From assembly GCA_900313155.1 (NCBI GenBank), contig OMQE01000161.1:1-12772 (forward strand): a stretch of 12,772 nt of DNA, given 5' to 3'. Source of the DNA: an uncultured Rhodospirillaceae bacterium. Lineage in GTDB: Bacteria > Pseudomonadota > Alphaproteobacteria > RF32 > CAG-239. The position numbers and the translations under genes are program-made. Below are positions 1 through 5,800 of the stretch, one piece after another (within the stretch, counting starts at the first letter, position 1; every line of letters begins with the position of its first letter). Below the pieces are notes generated by a model. The model saw only the letters and a list, made by a program, of their open reading frames with translations. It searched no databases and had not been told where the DNA came from.

Positions 1-534
1 ATTACCAAATAAATTTAATAATTTGTTGATAGCTGTGCTGAAAATACCGGAACCACCACTCCAATTCAAGCTAGGCATTGTAAAACCGCCACCTACACCG
101 CCACCAACAACACTGCCAACATTAGCCGCACCACCGTTTGAATTGGTAATTAAAGTTCCAGCATTGGCATTTGAGCCTCTAGCTCCAATACCAACTTGAG
201 TTGAACTACCATAATTTCCACCTATTCCTGAGCCGGATAATAGTTTTTCAACAAATGTTTTGCCTCCATTTGGGTCATAACCCAAATGCCAACTATTATT
301 ATGCCCTCCTCCGGTATTTACATTAACACCTGCACTAGAACTGTTGGCGTTACTATTGATGCTAGTCTGCGGATCGGTTGTCCCTGTTGTGCCTCCATAT
401 TTTTTTGAAGGGTCTTGCACTGTCGGAGCCGATAAAGTTGCACCGAACTGTGCCCATGCTTTGCCTGCAACGGTAAAACTCATTGCGCAAAACATCAGGG
501 CAGCGAGCATTATTGTTAAATATTTTTTCATCAT
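1..534 (-). CDS. Secreted Gly/Asn/Ser-rich protein, partial (3' end outside window)
   Basis: The frame is open from an ATG at 534-532 to the left edge: 178 codons with no stop. The N-terminus is a clear Sec signal peptide: MMKK, then a hydrophobic stretch at about residues 5-23, then AWA|Q with probable cleavage after residue 28. The mature part begins QFGATLSAPTVQDPSKKYGG and is low in complexity, rich in Gly, Asn, Ser and Thr, with a glycine block (VVGGGVGGGF) at about residues 141-150. Its job is unknown; a surface or secreted protein is the most that can be said. AGGAG at 544-540 precedes the first ATG by 5 nt. A second ATG follows at once (531-529), with 8-nt spacing, so the start is ambiguous by one codon. 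The gene lies downstream, on the same strand, of the pilin-like gene at 1200-1568. The two are separated by the putative element 582-1125. No family recognised. Confidence 0.75.
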   Translation of the reverse strand, partial: MMKKYLTIMLAALMFCAMSFTVAGKAWAQFGATLSAPTVQDPSKKYGGTTGTTDPQTSINSNANSSSAGVNVNTGGGHNNSWHLGYDPNGGKTFVEKLLSGSGIGGNYGSSTQVGIGARGSNANAGTLITNSNGGAANVGSVVGGGVGGGFTMPSLNWSGGSGIFSTAINKLLNLFGN

Positions 535-550
535 ACGTTCTCCTTTTATT

Positions 551-571
551 ACAATTTCCTTGGTCAATTGT
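551..571. other. Small AT-rich inverted repeat ahead of the secreted-protein gene
   Basis: ACAATT (551-556) and AATTGT (566-571) are complementary, with a 9-nt loop. On the minus strand the hairpin would form just ahead of the AGGAG of the secreted-protein gene. It could be an operator or leader hairpin, or chance in AT-rich DNA. Nothing else supports a function. Confidence 0.25.
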
Positions 572-581
572 CTTATTCTGC

Positions 582-605
582 CCATTGTGAATATGTTTTG
601 ATGAA
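582..605 (+). repeat. Left copy of 24-bp terminal inverted repeat
   Basis: This copy reads CCATTGTGAATATG, then T, then TTTGATGAA. It is the reverse complement of 1102-1125 except for one base (T here, C in the other copy). It lies 48 nt upstream of the start of the secreted-protein gene. A 23/24 inverted match about 520 bp apart is far beyond chance in a window this size. Confidence 0.8.
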
Positions 606-622
606 TGGCATAAAAAACTCGA

Positions 623-750
623 GTCATTTTCGGGCTCAGCTCTGCTGAGAACCGGAAATCTCTATCGTGATACGGGCAGTAGAAGTTCACATACTGATAC
701 CCCCGTTTGCATTAGAGTTTCTCGGTTCGCCAAAGGCGCCCGAGAATGAC
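623..750. repeat. 128-bp imperfect palindrome A (two inverted REP-like halves)
   Basis: The ends are inverted: GTCATTTTCGGG at 623-634 and CCCGAGAATGAC at 739-750. Each half folds on its own. On the left, CTCAGC/GCTGAG (635-640 with 644-649) forms a stem with a 3-nt loop, followed by AACCGG facing the outer CGGG. On the right, TCTCGG..CGCC pairs with GGCG..CCGAGA around AAA. The two halves align with each other through to about TCTCTA, so the whole is a head-to-head pair of related REP-like units. It lies 28 nt beyond the stop codon of the GIY-YIG gene at 779-1090. Confidence 0.75.
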
Positions 751-778
751 GTGAGAAACAAACCCTAAAACAACAAAG

Positions 779-1090
779 TCATCTGATATCCTCGTACAAA
801 TCTCTCCATGTCGGATTGTATTTACTAATCAATTCTATCTTCCACTCCGGTCTATAATGTTTTAATTTGTCCTCTCGTCCAAATGCACTGGTTGTATCTG
901 AAAACGTTTCATAATAAACCAAAATATCGGTATTATATCTTTCACTAAAACTACCCTTAAAATATTTATGTTTATGCTGCCAGATACGTTTTGCTAAATT
1001 ACTTGTAACACCAATATAAAATGATGTTTTAGCCCTATTTGTTGCAATGTAAACATACATTACCTTATCTTTTGTGTTCATATACAGCAT
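779..1090 (-). CDS. Small single-domain GIY-YIG (URI-type) nuclease 1
   Basis: A stand-alone GIY-YIG endonuclease domain fills the whole 103 residues. Key positions: VYI at 13-15 and YIG at 25-27 (the two signature strands), Arg35 and His39 in the RIWQHK helix, LVYYE at 57-61, the metal-binding Glu73 in GREDKLK, and Asn92 in the closing NPTW. The usual catalytic residues are therefore present and the protein is probably active. It has no extra DNA-binding domain. The family (COG2827-like) cuts DNA, but physiological roles are mostly unknown. It is about half identical to the protein at 1963-2253. The start is uncertain: ATG at 1090 gives the longest form, while Met11 (1060-1058), directly before VYIATN, fits the family's usual N-terminus. 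Neither has a strong ribosome site. The gene lies inside the inverted-repeat-bounded segment 582-1125. Confidence 0.85.
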   Translation of the reverse strand: MLYMNTKDKVMYVYIATNRAKTSFYIGVTSNLAKRIWQHKHKYFKGSFSERYNTDILVYYETFSDTTSAFGREDKLKHYRPEWKIELISKYNPTWRDLYEDIR

Positions 1091-1101
1091 CTGCCACCAA
1101 T

Positions 1102-1125
1102 TTCATCAAAGCATATTCACAATGG
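1102..1125 (-). repeat. Right copy of 24-bp terminal inverted repeat
   Basis: Read on the minus strand, this copy is CCATTGTGAATATG, then C, then TTTGATGAA, matching 582-605 at 23 of 24 positions in inverted orientation. It ends 11 nt upstream of the longest possible start of the GIY-YIG gene (1090) and would form part of its 5' leader or promoter. Confidence 0.8.
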
Positions 1126-1146
1126 TATATAGCCGTTCCGACAGGA

Positions 1147-1185
1147 TTGGAGGGAGGATTAACCCCACACCTCCAACCCCGGAGG
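1147..1185 (-). other. GC-rich stem-loop region after the pilin-like gene
   Basis: On the minus strand, directly after the pilin-like gene, blocks of CCTCC and GGAGG alternate. CCTCC (complement of 1181-1185) can pair with GGAGG (complement of 1170-1174) across a 6-nt loop. Alternatively TTGGAGG (complement of 1170-1176) pairs with CCTCCAA (complement of 1147-1153). The two hairpins exclude each other. There is no T-run, so this is not a canonical intrinsic terminator. It could be a 3'-end stabiliser or an attenuator. Confidence 0.4.
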
Positions 1186-1199
1186 AACTGAAAAGTTTA

Positions 1200-1568
1200 T
1201 TAGTTAGCTAGGCCGTTATCAGTACCACCGAGCAAGCTATCGCTATAATCTGCCGAAGCACTGACTTTGCTATCATCCGTAGCATAGTTCACAATGGAAC
1301 CCGCAGCGGCAACAACAGCCAAACCAAATGCCAAAGCTGCAAACCACGGCCATTTTACTTTACCGAAAATAGCTTGGAATGCCAAAGCAATCAAACCGAA
1401 ACCGCCGATAACGAACAAAACGGTTTTAGCGTTTTTGAACAAATCAGACAATTTCTTTTTCGCAGTTGTAAATACGGCAGCCTCAGCCGATGCCGGATCT
1501 ACGGCAACCACGCAGAACAAAAACAGCAGGGCTGTCAATGTCCAAATATTATTCTTCAAAAATCTCAT
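1200..1568 (-). CDS. VirB2/TrbC-like pilin subunit (type IV secretion type)
   Basis: This 122-aa protein has the architecture of conjugative/T4SS pilins: a signal peptide (MRFLKNN, hydrophobic residues about 8-23, likely cleavage near residues 28-30 in PASAEA|A), a short soluble segment, and two hydrophobic helices at about residues 48-68 and 74-95 split by the basic, Trp-containing loop FGKVKWPW. A polar Ser/Asp/Gly-rich tail follows. VirB2/TrbC proteins are exported, held in the inner membrane and polymerised into the T4SS pilus. The start is the ATG at 1568-1566, not the TTG five codons upstream, because AGGAG (1580-1576) lies 7 nt before it. No other T4SS gene is in the window, so it is either an orphan or the edge of a cluster further left. 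The assignment rests on topology and size more than on conserved residues. Confidence 0.7.
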   Translation of the reverse strand: MRFLKNNIWTLTALLFLFCVVAVDPASAEAAVFTTAKKKLSDLFKNAKTVLFVIGGFGLIALAFQAIFGKVKWPWFAALAFGLAVVAAAGSIVNYATDDSKVSASADYSDSLLGGTDNGLAN

Positions 1569-1575
1569 TTCAGTT

Positions 1576-1580
1576 CTCCT
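1576..1580 (-). promoter_or_regulatory. Ribosome binding site deciding the pilin-like start
   Basis: AGGAG on the minus strand lies 7 nt before the ATG at 1568. An alternative in-frame TTG start upstream would place this motif inside the gene, so it argues for the ATG start. Confidence 0.7.
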
Positions 1581-1583
1581 CAA

Positions 1584-1850
1584 AAGTTAATTTTCTTTCT
1601 ACACTTTTATCATAGCGCAATTTTTGTAAAAAAACCAGTATTTTCAAATTAATGCAACTATCTGATTTTGCAAAATAAATTGCCTTGTAACAAAAATTTC
1701 ACAATTCTAAAAGCACTTTTACGGAAAAAATTGTAGCAACAAAAGGTAAAGAAAAGGTTATATTGTTTGATACTAAAAAAACACACCGATTGAGGCGTGC
1801 TTGAGATATTAAGAAAATAATTTTGTAATTCTTGCCTGTTTTATTTATTA
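1584..1850. other. AT-rich intergenic stretch, no gene
   Basis: I see no supportable coding sequence on either strand between the pilin-like gene and palindrome B. On the minus strand TATGAT (complement of 1609-1614) could be a -10 box for the pilin-like gene, but no convincing -35 box lies at the right distance. The terminator-like hairpin at 1775-1799 is the only clear structure. Confidence 0.5.
1775..1799 (-). terminator. Rho-independent terminator, minus strand
   Basis: Read on the minus strand: CACGCC, loop TCAATC, GGTGTG, then a run of seven T. The stem has one G-T wobble and can be extended by A-T pairs into the T-run. It lies downstream of the second GIY-YIG gene and palindrome B, so it would end transcripts coming from trxA and the GIY-YIG gene before the pilin-like gene. 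Confidence 0.65.
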
Positions 1851-1957
1851 CTGTCATTCTTGCCCGCAAGGGCGAGAATCCCCGAACGCAGTTTGGCTCA
1901 TTACCGCACTAAAGTGCGGAAATCCTCGGCTCCATTTCATTCCGCCAAGGATGACAG
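1851..1957. repeat. 107-bp imperfect palindrome B (two inverted REP-like halves plus central hairpin)
   Basis: The ends are CTGTCATTCTTG (from 1851) and CAAGGATGACAG (to 1957), an inverted pair with one mismatch. The left half folds as TTCTTGCCC / GGGCGAGAA around GCAA (1857-1878). The right half folds as ATCCTCGGC / GCCAAGGAT (1922-1952). Between them CCGCACT/AGTGCGG (1904-1919) forms a perfect 7-bp stem. The element ends 5 nt beyond the stop codon of the GIY-YIG gene at 1963-2253. Confidence 0.75.
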
Positions 1958-1962
1958 CAGAA

Positions 1963-2253
1963 TCACTTACATGTATCTTCATATAAATCTATCCATGTCG
2001 GATTAAATTTAGTGATTAAATCTATTTTCTTTTGCCTTCTGAACAATTTTAATTGTTTTTCGCGCATAATTGCTGCTTCAGGATTTTCGTAAGTTTCATA
2101 ATACACCAATCGATTTACATGGTATTTACTCGTATAACTACCATCGTAAAATTCTGTCTTATGTTTCCACACTCTTTGCACCAAATTACTAGTAACTCCG
2201 ACGTATAAAGAACTTTTAGAAGCATTTGTCAGAATGTAGACATGCATAACCAT
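1963..2253 (-). CDS. Small single-domain GIY-YIG (URI-type) nuclease 2
   Basis: This 96-aa stand-alone GIY-YIG nuclease domain has VYI at residues 5-7, YVG at 17-19, Arg27 and His31 in RVWKHK, LVYYE at 49-53, the metal-binding Glu65 in MREKQLK, and Asn84 in NPTW. All signature positions are kept, so it should be catalytically competent. It is about half identical to the protein at 779-1090, and some DNA stretches are much closer (19/20 nt at 798-817 versus 1985-2004). The start ATG at 2253 has GGGAG 9 nt upstream; Met3 is an alternative. Palindrome B lies 5 nt past its stop and palindrome C starts 48 nt upstream of its start, so the gene is flanked by both. Substrate and role are unknown. Confidence 0.85.
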   Translation of the reverse strand: MVMHVYILTNASKSSLYVGVTSNLVQRVWKHKTEFYDGSYTSKYHVNRLVYYETYENPEAAIMREKQLKLFRRQKKIDLITKFNPTWIDLYEDTCK

Positions 2254-2300
2254 AATATTAATCTCCCTGTCAGCTTAATGAGTTTATTATAATTCTTCCG

Positions 2301-2416
2301 TGTCATCTTGAGGGGTTGAGCTTTAGCGAAGGCCCCGTCAAGATCTGTAATACAAGAACATAGTTTGTTCTCTTCGACATCAGATCCTGACGCCCGCAAG
2401 GGGCTCAGGATGACAG
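2301..2416. repeat. Imperfect palindrome C (two inverted REP-like halves)
   Basis: The left half (2302-2345) folds as ATCTTGA-GGGG ... CCCC-G-TCAAGAT, a long stem with one bulge. The right half (2383-2412) folds as ATCCTGA-CGCCC, loop, GGG-CTCAGGAT. The outer ends TGTCATCTTGAG and CTCAGGATGACA are inverted with one mismatch. It lies between trxA and the GIY-YIG gene, both on the minus strand, and in RNA could act as the trxA 3' end structure. Confidence 0.75.
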
Positions 2417-2444
2417 GGAAAATACAAGGGGATCAGGGTGACAG
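2397..2444. repeat. Tandem partial duplication of the palindrome C end (28-bp period)
   Basis: The last 20 nt of palindrome C (2397-2416) recur at 2425-2444 in the same orientation with 18 of 20 bases identical, separated by GGGAAAATA. The second copy is only an end fragment and stops 8 nt before the trxA stop codon. Confidence 0.65.
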
Positions 2445-2452
2445 ATAAATTT

Positions 2453-2767
2453 CTATTTATGCGATTCAATCCACGAAATGATGGAAGACTCTGTATTCAG
2501 ACCGACTTTCATATCAACCTGTTTGCCGTCTTTGAACAAAAACATAGTCGGAATACTGCGAATACCAAACTGGCTGGCAACCTGCGGCGAATCATCAACA
2601 TTCATTTTATAAACGGTAACATCGCTCAGTTGGCTGTCAACCGATTCCAAAATCGGACCTAGTTGACGGCACGGGCCACACCATTCTGCCCAAAAATCGA
2701 CCAATACAAGACCTTTGGAATTTAATACATTTTCAGAAAACTGGCTGTCTGTTAAAGGCTGTGTCAT
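2453..2767 (-). CDS. trxA: Thioredoxin
   Basis: This 104-aa cytoplasmic thioredoxin is the usual length of the family. It has the redox-active WCGPC motif at residues 29-33 (Cys30, Cys33), the buried Asp24 in VDFWAEW, and the cis-proline Pro73 in IRSIPTMFLF, followed by FKDGK. It reduces protein disulfides and is recharged by thioredoxin reductase. The start is the ATG at 2767-2765 rather than one 13 codons further upstream, because AAGGAG (2779-2774) lies 6 nt before it and family members begin just ahead of the LTD..F segment. It is the last gene of the minus-strand array after addA, with 114 nt between them that contain a weak hairpin. It may therefore be read both from the array and from a promoter of its own. 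trxA next to addA is a familiar alphaproteobacterial arrangement. Confidence 0.93.
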   Translation of the reverse strand: MTQPLTDSQFSENVLNSKGLVLVDFWAEWCGPCRQLGPILESVDSQLSDVTVYKMNVDDSPQVASQFGIRSIPTMFLFKDGKQVDMKVGLNTESSIISWIESHK

Positions 2768-2773
2768 ATCTTT

Positions 2774-2779
2774 CTCCTT
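2774..2779 (-). promoter_or_regulatory. Ribosome binding site deciding the trxA start
   Basis: AAGGAG on the minus strand, 6 nt before the ATG at 2767. It selects this start over the longer reading from 2806. Confidence 0.75.
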
Positions 2780-2854
2780 AAATAAGTTGGTTTTTATTGT
2801 ATGCATTTATATATGTTCGCTTTTTGCAATATTAAAGGTTTTATGCAAAAACTC

Positions 2855-2871
2855 AACAATTTTTTATTGTT
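2855..2871 (-). terminator. Weak AT-rich hairpin after addA
   Basis: On the minus strand AACAAT, loop AAAAA, ATTGTT is followed by GAG and five T. The 6-bp stem is mostly A-T, so termination would be partial at best. It lies 10 nt beyond the addA stop and before trxA. Confidence 0.35.
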
Positions 2872-2881
2872 TTCAAGCCCT

Positions 2882-5800
2882 TTATACCACACGCATCAGC
2901 CGTGGCACATTGGTCCATAAAATATACGCCTCAACCGGTAAATTCGGATATATGCGATGCACCAATTCGGCATAAGATTCCAGTTGCGTAACATAGGCTT
3001 TAGGTGTTGTTTCCAAGCTTGGTGCCGCCGGACGATTTGTCTTAAAATCAACAATCATCACCTTGTGTGGCAAAACCACAAGTTTATCAAGCTGCGCCGA
3101 GATAATTTTTTCGCCCACAACACCCATAATCGGAACTTCTGAACGCGCATAAGGACCAAAAATTTCAAAATATTCCGGTAAGTTCAATAGTTTTGTAACT
3201 TCATGAACAATTTGTAAATGCTGGTCTTCTGTCATATCTGGTGCATGATGGCGTAAAAATTCCAACGCCACAACCTCTTTTTCCCCCGTTGTTTGCGGTA
3301 AAAATTGCAACAATTTATGGATAATGGTGCCGCGTCGATAATAATTGCCCGTATCGGCAAGCGGAGAGGCTGAATCCAGCTCATCCTCGTCCACCGGTTT
3401 CGACGGTGTATATGGCTTGGCAAGAGCGGAAACTTCTGCCACCGGCTCGTTCATCCAACTTTCGATGCTTTGGCGTTCCAAAACAATTCCCTCTGGTTGT
3501 TTTTGCTTTTTGGCCACAAATGCCGGCGTTTGGTATTCCCAAAGTTCTTGTGGTGAAGGCGTATGACCATTCTCATCCGGCAAATGCGCCTGACACATAT
3601 TATACCACGAATTTTGTGGCACATTGGTCCCGTTGCCGCTCTGAAAACCGCAAACATAAAGCCGATCTTCGGCACGAGTTAGGGCCACATAAAGCAAACG
3701 TTTGCTTTCTTCCAAAGCTTTTTGTTTTTGTGCATCTAAAACACGCTCGCAATTATCTTCATAATCATTGGCGTTCAATGGATAATAAGCAGTATCTTTA
3801 TCCAATAAAAGCCCCTGACCCCGTGTCAAATTTTTAACGAATCCGGCATCGGCCAAAAAAACGATAGGTGCTTGCAAACCTTTGGAGTGGTGCACAGTCA
3901 TTAAACGCACCGCATCAACATCTGCTCGGTCAACTTCGCGTTTAATTTCAATATCGGTTTCTTCCATTCGGTTAATAAAACCTTGTAATGTTGGTATGTT
4001 TTCTTTTTCATACGACAAAGTCAAACTCATAAATTCGTCAATGGCATCTTCCACTTCCATGCCCATGCGTTGTGTCATTAAATAACGGCCGTTCAAAACA
4101 GTCAGCACTTCGTTATACAGCTCAAACGGGCGTACAAAATCTACTTTTTGCAGCAATTTTTGTAAAAATGCACAGGCATTCTGATATTTTTTGTTTTCGC
4201 TCTGTTTTTGCAATAATTTTATCCATAACGAAGTTGCACCGCGATTGTAGCAAAGCGGGGTTAGCTCATCGTCAGTCAGTCCGCAAAACGGCGATTTAAG
4301 CACCTCAGCCAAAGACAAATCATCATCAGGCAAAAGCAAAAATTTGCCTAATGAAAGTAAATCTTGCACCGCAATTTCTTTGCTTAAAATCAATTTATCG
4401 GCACCGGTTACCGGAATACCTTTGCTTTTGCAGGCGCGTATGAACTCGGTAACAATACTGCTCCGACGCTGAACCAAAACCATAAAGTCGCTGTAATGCA
4501 AAGGTTGGGAGCCATTTTGACTTTCTGTGATCAGGCGAGCAATTTCTGCCACAATTTTTTCAGCCATTTGCTTTTTAAGGGATGAAACACCCTGCGGTTG
4601 CAACAAAGGCAATTCACCGTTTTTAGATGTTTTAGCTTCTTGAGGTTTGAACATAAACGGCCAAATTTGCACGTTTCCAAATTCCCCCGCTCGATAGGCA
4701 ACATGTTCCACATTTTCACCGCTACCGATAACACCGTTTGCCATTTCCGGTGAACTGAATATGCGATTGACCACATCTAAAACCGCCGGTGCCGAACGGA
4801 AGGAAACCGCTAAATCAACTTTCTGAAAACGATTTTCATTGCTTTGTGTTGTTTGAGCCATGGCGTCATAGCGATCTGGGTCTGCCCCCTGAAAACTGAA
4901 GATGGATTGTTTCCGGTCACCCACGGCAAAAACCGTTGCATTTTCCTTCAGCCCCTCGCCCGACCAAAATTCGGCACACAACGCTTGCACAATATCCCAT
5001 TGAACCGGTGAAGTATCTTGCGCTTCGTCTATCAAAATATGGTCAATACCGCCGTCCAACTTAAACAAAACCCAATCTGCCATTGATGAATTTTGCAACA
5101 AGCGACGTGTGACCAAAATTAAGTCCGTATAGTCCATTTTGCCGGTACGGTATTTATAGTCCTCGTAGCGGTTAATAAACTCACCGGCCACAATCAAAAC
5201 ATTAACGGTAGATTCATATAAATTTTGGCGCAGAATTTGTTTTTTGCATGTCGCTACACGCAAAACCTCGGATTCTAGCCACTTATCAAAATCCGGACAA
5301 GCACGGCGCAATTTAGTCCCCGCAATATTTTTTGCGCTGAAAATTTTGCAATAGTCATTAAAATCGGCAACTAAAAACCCATGTTGCAACATTTTTTCCA
5401 ATGCCGCCGAATTATCCGTATCACATTGGGTTTGACCGCTTTTCCATAGTGGCAAATATTGCTTAATTCGATCAATGTCGGTATCTGCCACAAATTTTTG
5501 CATCAGCTTTTCAACAGAATCCTGAGGTTTGATACCAAGGCGATGTTGCAAGATTTCGGCCAAATTTTCCGTATTTGCACAACGATTCAGTAAATCGGCA
5601 ATTTCAGTGCGTTTTTCGGTGATAGATTTCATTACTTGCGGAAAACTCTTTTCATCAAGGCGCGTGTTTAAATATTGCAAGGCAAGGCTGAGCGGTGTAT
5701 CCGGCTCTAATTCCGCCTCACGTTGCATTTTGTTTTGCAAAGAGTGCAGTATCTCATCGCTTTCGCGGTCTTCCATTATATCAAAATACGGCAAAATATC

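Larger units (their letters stand above)
582..1125. mobile_element. Putative 544-bp element: inverted-repeat ends, a palindrome and a GIY-YIG gene
   Basis: The segment is bounded by a 24-bp inverted repeat (582-605 and 1102-1125, one mismatch). It contains only a 128-bp imperfect palindrome (623-750) and one small GIY-YIG nuclease gene (779-1090). It sits between two exported-protein genes on the same strand and could have been inserted between them. No target-site duplication is visible next to the inverted repeats (TATTCTGC on the left, TATATAGC on the right), so insertion is inferred, not shown. It matches no insertion sequence family I recognise, and it has no DDE, HUH or serine recombinase gene. 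Confidence 0.45.

Noticed and set aside
344..601. 85-codon plus-strand frame with a hydrophobic start
   Set aside because: It is the complement of the signal-peptide region of the secreted-protein gene; the minus-strand reading has a ribosome site and a clean signal peptide.
582..1125. Classical insertion sequence
   Set aside because: Inverted ends are present, but the only gene is a GIY-YIG nuclease, and no target-site duplication or transposase was found. Kept only as a putative novel element.
1294..1652. Two plus-strand frames over the pilin-like gene
   Set aside because: Both are antisense to the minus-strand gene with signal peptide and two membrane helices, and lack recognisable domains.
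623..2444. CRISPR array
   Set aside because: The repeats are long palindromes that vary in sequence, spaced irregularly and separated by genes; there are no regular short repeats with spacers and no cas genes.
2438..2662. 74-codon plus-strand frame over trxA
   Set aside because: It is antisense to the thioredoxin coding region with an intact WCGPC; no independent support.
2768..2881. Separate trxA promoter
   Set aside because: Several -10-like AT stretches exist (for example TATAAA on the minus strand), but none has a convincing -35 box at 16-18 nt, so none was listed.
3406..3837. 143-codon open frame on the plus strand within addA
   Set aside because: It is antisense to a frame with complete helicase motifs; the translation shows no family features and no ribosome site. 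It is a shadow of addA.
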